Shown here piece by piece: positions 1-5,960 of a DNA stretch of 10,957 bases. How positions within the stretch are numbered: the stretch's first letter is position 1; each line of letters opens with the position of its first letter. Source of the stretch: Scatosoma sp045655705 (GTDB lineage Bacteria > Bacillota > Clostridia > Christensenellales > Borkfalkiaceae); the NCBI GenBank assembly GCA_045655705.1, contig JAZOPU010000069.1:1-10957 (forward strand), read 5' to 3'. Below the pieces are notes generated by a model that saw only the letters and a list, made by a program, of their open reading frames with translations, made no database searches and was not told the DNA's origin. A program made the position numbers and the translations under genes.

Positions 1-41
1 AAACCAAAGAAAATCAATCTTTTAGACAAGGAGATAAATCT

Positions 42-1496
42 ATGAGTAGCAAAATTGTAAAGGAAGGCTTGACTTTTGACGACGTTTTATTGATTCCCCA
101 AGAGTCGAACGTGTTGCCCAACGAGGTGTGTTTAAAAACCCAGCTTACCGACAAAATCAAGTTGAATTTGCCTTTGATGAGTGCGGCGATGGATACGGTT
201 ACCGAAAGCCGTATGGCAATCGCTATGGCGCGTGAGGGTGGTATTGGTATTATCCACAAGAATATGTCCATTGAAGAACAGGCGTCGCACGTGGACAAGG
301 TAAAGCGTAGCGAACACGGCGTTATCACCGATCCGTTCTTCCTTGCGCCTGATAATCTCGTGAAAGATGCGTTGGCTCTTATGGAAAAATACCGCATTAG
401 CGGTGTACCTATCACGAAAAACGGCAAGCTCGTGGGTATTTTGACCAACCGTGATTTGCGTTTTGAAAGCAACTATGAACAGCCTATTTCCAACATTATG
501 ACCAAAGACGGGCTGGTTACCGCGCCCGTGGGCACGACTTTGGAACAGGCGCAAAAAATCCTTGGCGCAAACCGTATTGAAAAATTGCCGATCGTAGACG
601 AAGAATATAATTTGAAAGGTCTTATCACGATCAAAGACATTGAAAAATCCATTCAATATCCCAACTCTGCTCGCGACGAAAACGGCAGATTGCTCGTAGG
701 TGCGGCGGTAGGTACGGCGGCGAATACGATGGAGAGAATTGCGGCGCTCGTGGAAGCGCGCGCGGACGTGATCGCGATCGATACGGCGCACGGACATTCG
801 GCAGGCGTTATTAAGAAAGTGGAAGAAATCCGTGCGAAATTCCCCGGTATTACCATTATCGCGGGCAACGTGGCAACGGCGGCGGCAACCGAAGCGCTTA
901 TTAAAGCGGGTGCGGACGTTGTGAAAGTGGGTATCGGTCCTGGTTCTATTTGCACCACGCGTATCGTTGCGGGTATCGGTGTACCCCAGCTTACGGCGGT
1001 TATGGACTGCGCGGAAATGGCGGATAAGCTTGGCAAGAGAATTATCGCGGACGGCGGTATCAAGTATAGCGGAGATATCGTGAAAGCACTCGCCGCAGGC
1101 GCAAGCGCGGTAATGGTCGGTTCGCTCCTTGCCGGCACGCTCGAAAGCCCCGGCGAAGTGGAACTCTATCAAGGCAGAAGCTATAAAGTGTATAGAGGTA
1201 TGGGCTCGCTCGGCGCAATGGCAAAGGGTAGCTCGGATAGATATTTCCAAGAGGGCACGAAGAAATTCGTTCCCGAAGGCGTTGAAGGCAGAGTGCCTTA
1301 TCGTGGCAGTGTAGCGGACGTGATTTATCAAATGAAAGGCGGATTGCGTTCGGGTATGGGTTACTGCGGTAAAGCCACGATCGAAGCGCTTCGCACAGGT
1401 TCTCAATTCGTACGTATTACCAACGCGAGCTTGGTAGAAAGCCACCCCCACGATATTTCAATCAGTAAAGAAGCACCGAATTATTCGATGCACTAA
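42..1496 (+). CDS. guaB: IMP dehydrogenase
   Basis: Catalyses NAD-dependent oxidation of IMP to XMP, the committed step to guanine nucleotides, in the cytoplasm. The 484-residue product has the family's usual length and order: an N-terminal barrel part opening with GLTFDDVLLIP, a pair of CBS domains at about residues 92-205 (GVPITKNGKLVGILTNRDL and a second copy ending GLITIKDIEKS), then the rest of the TIM barrel. The catalytic loop GIGPGSICTTR places the nucleophile at Cys304, and the mobile flap region carries MAKGSSDRYFQ and EGVEGRVPYRG. The ATG is preceded by AAGGAG at 28-33, which settles the start. First gene of a tight run with thrH and guaA, so it is probably cotranscribed with them. 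Its promoter lies outside the window or in the first 27 bases, where I see none. The identification is secure. Confidence 0.98.
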   Translation: MSSKIVKEGLTFDDVLLIPQESNVLPNEVCLKTQLTDKIKLNLPLMSAAMDTVTESRMAIAMAREGGIGIIHKNMSIEEQASHVDKVKRSEHGVITDPFFLAPDNLVKDALALMEKYRISGVPITKNGKLVGILTNRDLRFESNYEQPISNIMTKDGLVTAPVGTTLEQAQKILGANRIEKLPIVDEEYNLKGLITIKDIEKSIQYPNSARDENGRLLVGAAVGTAANTMERIAALVEARADVIAIDTAHGHSAGVIKKVEEIRAKFPGITIIAGNVATAAATEALIKAGADVVKVGIGPGSICTTRIVAGIGVPQLTAVMDCAEMADKLGKRIIADGGIKYSGDIVKALAAGASAVMVGSLLAGTLESPGEVELYQGRSYKVYRGMGSLGAMAKGSSDRYFQEGTKKFVPEGVEGRVPYRGSVADVIYQMKGGLRSGMGYCGKATIEALRTGSQFVRITNASLVESHPHDISISKEAPNYSMH

Positions 1497-1508
1497 AAGG
1501 AAGAGATT

Positions 1509-2108
1509 ATGACGGTTGTATGTTTGGATTTAGAAGGCGTGCTCGTGCCTGAAATTTGGATCGCGTTTGCCAAGGCAAGCGGAATCCCCGAGCTTTCGAG
1601 AACCACGCGCGACGAGCCTGATTATGATAAGCTTATGAAATGGCGTTTGGGTGTTTTGAAAGAACACGGCTTGGGGCTCAAAGAAATTCGCGAAATTATT
1701 GAAAAAATCGAGCCTATGGACGGCGCGAAAGCGTTTTTGGACGAGCTTCGCTCACTCACCCAAGTAATGATCGTGAGCGACACGTTCACGCAGTTTGGTA
1801 TGCCGCTTATGAAAAAGCTTGGCTATCCCACGTTACTTTGCAACACGCTGGAAGTTGCGGAAAACGGCGAAATCACGGGCTATAAAATGCGCGTGGAAAA
1901 GTCGAAATATACGACGGTGAAAGCGTTGCACGCAATGGGCTATGAAACGGTGGCAGCAGGGGATAGTTATAACGACCTTGCTATGATTAGAGCCAGCAAA
2001 GCGGGATTTTTGTTCAAGAGTACGGATAAAATCAAGGCGGATAACCCCGATTTGCCCGCGTTTGAAAGCTATGACGAATTGCTGGATGCAATCAAGGCGC
2101 AATTATAA
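1509..2108 (+). CDS. thrH: ThrH-type HAD phosphatase (phosphoserine phosphatase / homoserine phosphotransferase family)
   Basis: A 199-residue HAD-superfamily enzyme. It opens with the ThrH signature LDLEGVLVPEIWIAFA, in which Asp7 is the expected phospho-accepting nucleophile and Glu9 takes the place of the second Asp of the usual DxD. Motif II is SDTF at residues 90-93, and motif III/IV is GDSYND at 151-156. Length and motifs fit the Pseudomonas ThrH family, whose characterised member hydrolyses phosphoserine and can transfer phosphate to homoserine. That activity is family knowledge and is not proven here. AGGA at 1498-1501 precedes the ATG by 7 bases. It lies 12 bases after guaB and 27 before guaA, so it is almost certainly cotranscribed with GMP synthesis genes. 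The real substrate could therefore be another phosphomonoester, but the sequence does not show which. Confidence 0.88.
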   Translation: MTVVCLDLEGVLVPEIWIAFAKASGIPELSRTTRDEPDYDKLMKWRLGVLKEHGLGLKEIREIIEKIEPMDGAKAFLDELRSLTQVMIVSDTFTQFGMPLMKKLGYPTLLCNTLEVAENGEITGYKMRVEKSKYTTVKALHAMGYETVAAGDSYNDLAMIRASKAGFLFKSTDKIKADNPDLPAFESYDELLDAIKAQL

Positions 2109-2135
2109 AAATTTTTTTCAAGGAGAAATAGATAT

Positions 2136-3116
2136 ATGAGTAACAACGTACGTCCCGAAACGATGGCGCGTATTAACACCAAAGCACTTGCCGACGAGTT
2201 TATCGCAGAGCAAGTGAAAGAAATTCAAGCGCAAGTGGGTAACAAGAAAGTGCTTTTGGCATTGTCGGGCGGAGTGGATTCTTCCGTTGTGGCGGCGCTT
2301 TTGATTAAGGCAATCGGCAAGCAACTTGTTTGCGTGCACGTAAATCACGGGCTTTTGAGAAAGGGTGAACCCGAAGAAGTTGTGGAAGTGTTTAGAAATC
2401 AAATGGATGCAAATCTCGTTTACGTAGACGCGATTGATCGCTTCCTTGGTAAGCTTGACGGCGTGGAAGAACCCGAAAAGAAACGCAAAATTATCGGTGC
2501 GGAATTTATCCGCGTGTTTGAAGAGGAAGCGAGAAAACAAGAAGGTATCGAGTTCTTGGCGCAAGGCACGATTTATCCCGATATTATCGAAAGCGACGGC
2601 GTGAAAGCACACCATAACGTGGGCGGACTTCCCGAAGATATGCAATTCGAGCTGGTAGAGCCTTTAAAATTCTTGTATAAAGACGAAGTGCGCACGGTGG
2701 GTAGTGCGTTGGGCTTGCCTGATAATATGGTATACCGCCAACCCTTCCCCGGTCCTGGGCTTGGCGTACGCTGTTTGGGTGCAATCACGCGCGATAGATT
2801 AGAAGCGGTGAGAGAATCGGACGCAATCCTTCGTGAAGAATTTGCAAACGCGGGCTTGAACGCAACGGTTTGGCAATATTTCACGGCAGTACCCGATTTT
2901 AGATCGGTTGGTGTAAAAGACGGTAAGCGCACGTATGCGTATCCCGTGATTATCCGTGCGGTGAACACGGTAGATGCAATGTCGGCAACGATTGAAGAAG
3001 TACCCTACGAGCTGTTGAAGAAGATTACGGCGCGTATCACCACGGAAGTGGAGAACGTAAACCGCGTGCTCTACGACCTTACCCCGAAACCCAGCGGAAC
3101 GATTGAATGGGAATAA
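2136..3116 (+). CDS. guaA: GMP synthase, ATP-pyrophosphatase and dimerisation domains only
   Basis: Adenylates XMP and replaces the adenylate with ammonia to make GMP. The 326-residue product contains the PP-loop SGGVDSS at residues 44-50, then AQGTIYPDIIES, HHNVGGLPEDM and YRQPFPGPGLGVR, and ends in the conserved dimerisation tail KPSGTIEWE. All of these are GuaA hallmarks. Ordinary bacterial GuaA is about 510-525 residues with an N-terminal glutamine amidotransferase domain of roughly 190 residues. Here only about 40 residues precede the PP-loop, and AAGGAG at 2120-2125 fixes the ATG, so this is a natural short form and not a missed start. No class I glutaminase is encoded upstream in the window. 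The segment between YPDIIES and HHNVGG is also about ten residues shorter than in E. coli. Ammonia may come from a separate subunit, as in archaea, or from free ammonium. Last gene of the guaB-thrH-guaA run. Confidence 0.93.
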   Translation: MSNNVRPETMARINTKALADEFIAEQVKEIQAQVGNKKVLLALSGGVDSSVVAALLIKAIGKQLVCVHVNHGLLRKGEPEEVVEVFRNQMDANLVYVDAIDRFLGKLDGVEEPEKKRKIIGAEFIRVFEEEARKQEGIEFLAQGTIYPDIIESDGVKAHHNVGGLPEDMQFELVEPLKFLYKDEVRTVGSALGLPDNMVYRQPFPGPGLGVRCLGAITRDRLEAVRESDAILREEFANAGLNATVWQYFTAVPDFRSVGVKDGKRTYAYPVIIRAVNTVDAMSATIEEVPYELLKKITARITTEVENVNRVLYDLTPKPSGTIEWE

Positions 3117-3129
3117 TAAAATAAAAATT

Positions 3130-3158
3130 CCTGCCCGTGGCACAACGCCACGGGCAGG
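3130..3158 (+). terminator. Strong hairpin after guaA, probable terminator
   Basis: A perfect 12-bp stem (3130-3141 with 3147-3158, arm CCTGCCCGTGGC) closes a five-base loop ACAAC. It begins 13 bases after the guaA stop. On the + strand it is followed by TTGCATAG and not a T-run, so + strand termination may be inefficient or need a factor. On the minus strand the flank is T-rich (complement of AATAAAATAAAAATT), so the site would work better against antisense transcription. It also marks the left border of the Cys-rich gene. Confidence 0.7.
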
Positions 3159-3216
3159 TTGCATAGTATGAAGTATGGGATTTCCCCTAAAAATCACACA
3201 AGAGGTTTGACGTACT

Positions 3217-3495
3217 ATGTGTTTTGTATCTACGACGAATTCTAATAACTCCACTTTCTATAACTGCGGCTGGAACGTATTGCAAATTTGCCGCGATTGC
3301 TGTGGTAATATTATCGTGCGGGGTGGCTCGAATTGTTATTATAACTATAACAACACTTCCGCGCAAAACAATACCTCCAACGCATCGACGAGCGGTTGCT
3401 CGTGTGGGTATAACTATGAAAATAGTTATCCCTACAGTGGATTCGGGCGTTGTGCCCGCAGCACGAGAGGTTGTTCGTGCGGTTGTAGCGACTGA
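3217..3495 (+). CDS. Small Cys/Asn-rich protein, unknown function
   Basis: 92 residues with 12 cysteines (2, 17, 25, 28, 29, 40, 61, 63, 79, 86, 88, 90), 15 asparagines, many Ser, Tyr and Gly, and no lysine. GCSCG occurs twice, at 60-64 and 85-89, and there is a CRDCCG cluster at 25-30. I see no signal peptide or membrane segment. I judge it real for three reasons. The composition is coherent and low-complexity. The stop is followed within 8 bases by a textbook terminator. The competing frame over the same DNA gives an Arg/Val/Ile-rich sequence with no relation to any family. AGAGG at 3201-3205 is a plausible but distant (11-base) ribosome site. No convincing promoter is visible in 3159-3216. 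Cys spacing such as CxC and CxxCC could bind metal or form disulfides, and a coat or surface role is possible, but the sequence does not establish a function. Confidence 0.72.
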   Translation: MCFVSTTNSNNSTFYNCGWNVLQICRDCCGNIIVRGGSNCYYNYNNTSAQNNTSNASTSGCSCGYNYENSYPYSGFGRCARSTRGCSCGCSD

Positions 3496-3502
3496 TACGA
3501 GA

Positions 3503-3537
3503 AAGACGGCGAAATATTTTCGCCGTCTTGATTTTTT
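3503..3537 (+). terminator. Intrinsic terminator of the Cys-rich gene
   Basis: A 12-bp stem (3503-3514 with 3518-3529, core AAGACGGCGAAA) with a three-base loop is followed by GA and six T (3532-3537). It lies just after the TGA at 3493-3495. Its position inside the longer open frame of the next gene shows that that gene must start after it. Confidence 0.92.
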
Positions 3538-3562
3538 ACCGTTTGAAAATAGTAAAATCGGC

Positions 3563-3568
3563 TATACT
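3563..3568 (+). promoter_or_regulatory. Candidate -10 element for the yihY-like gene
   Basis: TATACT lies in the 37-base gap between the terminator and the GTG start at 3575. The best -35 match, TTGAAA at 3543-3548, is only 14 bases away, so the promoter is weak by consensus. Counting seven bases from the -10 puts the transcript start on the G of the GTG, implying a leaderless message. Some promoter is needed here because transcription from upstream should stop at 3537. Confidence 0.4.
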
Positions 3569-3574
3569 AAAAGG

Positions 3575-4411
3575 GTGGAACGGATTAAAAAATTCTATTT
3601 GTTTTTAAAGAAAAAATATGAAATATTGTCCTTAAAAAAGTACACGACGCTTGCGGGCACGCTCGTGTTTTTTCTCATAACTTCCATAGTCCCTTTAACC
3701 TTTTGGTTATCGCTTTTGCTTGGGAAATTGCCGATTGATACCGAGCAGGTATTCCACTTGTCCGTGTTCAGCTCCGTGCGCGGGGTACTTGACTATATCC
3801 GTGAAGAAGCGGCGAACGCCACGACGGGCGCGTCGGTTATTCTCGTTTTCACCACGCTATATTCTTCTACAAATCTCTTTTATCAAATGCGCCGAAGCGG
3901 GGAGATTATCTACGATTACTACCGTCCCCGCCAAGGTTTACGGCTACGCATCGGCGCGCTTGCGCTTATGTTTATTATTATTTTGCTCATTGTTGCGTTC
4001 GTGGTATTGTTTGCGGTGGGTACGTTTTTATTTTCCCGATTTTTGTCAAAGACCTTGGAGCGCGTTGCCGACTACGCGCTTTTAACCGCGCTTGCCTTTG
4101 CGCTTGCATTACTTTTAAATGCGTATATATGCCCATATAAAGCACCGCTCAAACGCTTTTTATCCGGTTCGTTGTTGACGGTCGGCGCGTGGGCAATCGC
4201 CGTTACGGGTTTTGCTATGTATTTAAAAATTAGCAATATGGACAAGCTCTACGGGGCACTGAGTACGCTTATCGTGTTTTTGCTTTGGCTATACGTGCTT
4301 ATGATATGCTTTATTGCAGGGGTTATTTTCAATAGCGAAAAGGTGTTGCCACCGCAAAAGAAACGTCGTTCGCGTATAAAATCGAGCAAAAAACACAAAC
4401 TGACGGTATGA
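3575..4411 (+). CDS. yihY: YihY/BrkB family inner-membrane protein
   Basis: An integral membrane protein of 278 residues from a GTG start. Hydrophobic segments lie at about 24-50, 84-104, 124-152, 165-185, 198-216 and 228-253, followed by a basic tail (KKRRSR). The YDYYRPRQGLRLR linker and the NMDKLYGALSTLIVFLLWLY segment near the end are typical of the YihY/BrkB family, once mislabelled RNase BN; its biochemical role is not established. The frame is open back to an ATG at 3224. However, that extension overlaps the Cys-rich gene and its terminator and reads as unrelated Arg/Ile/Val-rich sequence, so I reject it. GTG 3575 gives VERIKKFYLFLKKK, a normal cytoplasmic start for the family. TTG at 3599 is the alternative. 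Neither has a good ribosome site. The stop overlaps the next gene by 4 bases (ATGA). Confidence 0.87.
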   Translation: MERIKKFYLFLKKKYEILSLKKYTTLAGTLVFFLITSIVPLTFWLSLLLGKLPIDTEQVFHLSVFSSVRGVLDYIREEAANATTGASVILVFTTLYSSTNLFYQMRRSGEIIYDYYRPRQGLRLRIGALALMFIIILLIVAFVVLFAVGTFLFSRFLSKTLERVADYALLTALAFALALLLNAYICPYKAPLKRFLSGSLLTVGAWAIAVTGFAMYLKISNMDKLYGALSTLIVFLLWLYVLMICFIAGVIFNSEKVLPPQKKRRSRIKSSKKHKLTV

Positions 4412-4812
4412 AAAAACACGTTCTTAAAAGTTCTTTGCTCGCAGGACTGTTTTCCTTGTTTGCTTTGCTAACGCCTATCAAAAGCGAGCTGAAAGATATC
4501 ACTTGCCCGCACCTTGGTTTTTACGAGTGTGAAAACGCCACCCTTTCGGGAGAAGATTTGCTTGACGAGTTCGATCACGTGCGATTAGAGCTTAAAGCGG
4601 ACGAAAGCTTTGTTTTATACTATGCAAAAAAGGACGGGAAAGAAAACAAAGAAACGGGCAAGTATAGCTATGACCGTGAAAAAGAGGAAATACGTCTTTC
4701 AGCAGGAGATGGGAACGCGATAAAACGCACGTTTCCAATTAAAGACGGCGTTATCCTTGTCACGCTTCGTTTTGGCACAAAAACGCTCCGTATGCAATTT
4801 AAACAAAAATAA
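4408..4812 (+). CDS. Small exported protein, unknown function
   Basis: 134 residues. Residues 1-25 form a signal-like N-terminus: MKKHVLK followed by a hydrophobic stretch (LLAGLFSLFALL). There is no lipobox Cys. The mature part has two cysteines close together (C33 and C41, in CPHLGFYEC) that could form a disulfide. It then alternates polar and hydrophobic residues in the manner of a small beta-sheet domain: VRLELKADESFVLYYAKK, ETGKYSYD, a short IRLSAG strand, and a final TLRMQFKQK. This resembles lipocalin-like or ligand-binding small barrels only in general style, and I do not recognise a named family. It starts inside the yihY-like stop codon (ATGA), so translation is coupled. It probably acts at or outside the membrane. 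A terminator follows at once. Confidence 0.85.
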   Translation: MKKHVLKSSLLAGLFSLFALLTPIKSELKDITCPHLGFYECENATLSGEDLLDEFDHVRLELKADESFVLYYAKKDGKENKETGKYSYDREKEEIRLSAGDGNAIKRTFPIKDGVILVTLRFGTKTLRMQFKQK

Positions 4813-4841
4813 AAAACGCCGTCGCTTTCTTGCGACGGCGT
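4811..4841. terminator. Bidirectional terminator between convergent genes
   Basis: A perfect 10-bp stem (4816-4825 with 4832-4841, arm ACGCCGTCGC) closes a six-base loop. The + strand 3' flank has few T, but the A-run 4811-4816 becomes a T-run on the minus strand, giving a strong terminator for the AEC transporter gene that ends at 4846. It serves both convergent transcripts. Confidence 0.85.
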
Positions 4842-4845
4842 AAGT

Positions 4846-5856
4846 TTATGCCCAAATAGGAACGCCGAATATCGCGCTCATCAGCGCAAACGTAAGCGGA
4901 ATCGTGATAACGCACAGCGTGTGCGAGATCATTGCCATTGCCGCGCCCGTTTTTGGATCGCCCCCGTAGGCTTCGGGGAATACCACCGTGTTCATACCAA
5001 GCGGAGTTGCCACGGCAAAGAACAAGAGAAAGAGTACGTTGTTATTGACGTCGAGATTAAAAATCAGATTCCCCAACTCTTTTACGCCGAACACGAACGC
5101 AACGATAATAGCAGGGAGCACGACGAGCCGTAAGAGCGTGGCTATATAGATTTTTTTATTTTTCAGCATTGCGCCCACGTCGTAGCTTGCCACTTTAAAC
5201 CCGACGAGTAGCATTGCCACAGGTCCCATACAAGCTTTTAACGTGTCGAGTGTATTCATAAAGAAGGGCAGTTTGCTATCCATAAATCCGCCCACGCCGC
5301 CAAGTCCGCAAAGCCCGATTGCCATACCGATGAGCATACATATCATAGGGAAATTGAAAATGCTTTTGATAGGGTTGCCCCGTTTGTATTCTTTGGGCGT
5401 GAGCACGTTGATACCCCAAGTGTAGATGACGACGGTCAAAGGCAGGGTGAAGAGTTTATAGAGCGCGAGTACCGCATCACCGAAGAGTGCCTGTACGAGC
5501 GGATCGCCCATATAACCGAGATTGGCAAAAGCGAGCGCGTATTGATATACCCCGCGTTCGTAACAATTTTCCCGCACGAACAGTTTGGATAAGGGGATTG
5601 CGATGGCAAGAGAGCTTGCCACGCAAAAAATAGCAAAAATCATATTCGTGGCGTTGGTTGCGATTGTGTCGATCGTGCAATAACGGATTTGCGTTGCCAA
5701 GCTTAACGCAGGGCAAAATATCCAAAGCTCTAATTTTGCCATAACTTTATCGGCGTTTTCGGGCAAAACCTTGCCCTTGTGCGCGATAAAGCCCACGGCA
5801 ATACATAAAAAAAGCACGAGTAGCGGTTGTAAGGTCGCTAAAAAGGTTTGTAGCAT
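4846..5856 (-). CDS. AEC (auxin efflux carrier) family transporter
   Basis: A 336-residue polytopic membrane protein with about ten hydrophobic segments in two five-helix halves separated by a more polar middle (NVLTPKEYKRGNPIKSIF, about 150-167). Family marks are FANLGYMGDPL at 110-120, the KSIFNFPMI segment at 164-172, and AVATPLGMNTVVFPEAYGGD at 281-300, which is the conserved substrate-path motif of the second half. Bacterial members export or exchange small carboxylates such as malate; the substrate here cannot be read from sequence. GGAG (minus strand, plus coordinates 5864-5867) precedes the ATG, and a consensus promoter lies just upstream. It is a single-gene unit on the minus strand, divergent from the TtcA-like gene and convergent with the small exported protein. 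No regulator is encoded next to it. Confidence 0.93.
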   Translation of the reverse strand: MLQTFLATLQPLLVLFLCIAVGFIAHKGKVLPENADKVMAKLELWIFCPALSLATQIRYCTIDTIATNATNMIFAIFCVASSLAIAIPLSKLFVRENCYERGVYQYALAFANLGYMGDPLVQALFGDAVLALYKLFTLPLTVVIYTWGINVLTPKEYKRGNPIKSIFNFPMICMLIGMAIGLCGLGGVGGFMDSKLPFFMNTLDTLKACMGPVAMLLVGFKVASYDVGAMLKNKKIYIATLLRLVVLPAIIVAFVFGVKELGNLIFNLDVNNNVLFLLFFAVATPLGMNTVVFPEAYGGDPKTGAAMAMISHTLCVITIPLTFALMSAIFGVPIWA

Positions 5857-5885
5857 TTTCTTTCTCCGTTTGTAAAATCGTTTAT

Positions 5886-5914
5886 ATTATAATATTTCTT
5901 ATACCATTTGTCAA
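5886..5914 (-). promoter_or_regulatory. Consensus sigma-A promoter of the AEC transporter
   Basis: On the minus strand TTGACA (5914-5909) and TATAAT (5891-5886) are separated by exactly 17 bases, a perfect match to the vegetative consensus. The transcript would begin near 5879, giving a leader of about 23 bases that contains the GGAG site. Confidence 0.92.
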
Positions 5915-5922
5915 ACGAATAG

Positions 5923-5951
5923 TTGCATTTTTTGAGCATTTATGCTACAAT
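5923..5951 (+). promoter_or_regulatory. ttcA: Extended -10 promoter of the TtcA-like gene
   Basis: TTGCAT (5923-5928), a 17-base spacer, and TACAAT (5946-5951) preceded by TG at 5943-5944. The predicted start at about 5958 leaves only about 3 bases before the ATG at 5961, and no Shine-Dalgarno sequence is present. Its -35 faces that of the divergent AEC promoter with 8 bases between them. Confidence 0.85.
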
Positions 5952-5960
5952 ACATTTGCT

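Noticed and set aside
1..41. Purine riboswitch or other structured leader before guaB
   Set aside because: Only 41 bases are available and they are A-rich without stems. Any riboswitch would have to lie before the window.
132..1451. Long open frame on the minus strand (439 codons) opposite guaB
   Set aside because: It is exactly antisense to a certain gene and rich in His, Arg and Phe as expected of a mirror of well-used codons. It has no ribosome site and no family resemblance.
3159..3216. Promoter for the Cys-rich gene
   Set aside because: TTGCAT at 3159 has no -10 at a usable distance, and CATAGTAT at 3162 has no fitting -35, so nothing could be supported.
3217..3495. Cys-rich protein as precursor of a modified peptide
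   Set aside because: No radical SAM, LanM, YcaO, protease or exporter gene is adjacent, and there is no clear leader/core division.
3224..3574. N-terminal extension of the YihY-like protein to ATG 3224
   Set aside because: It overlaps the Cys-rich gene, includes a full intrinsic terminator, and translates to sequence foreign to the family.
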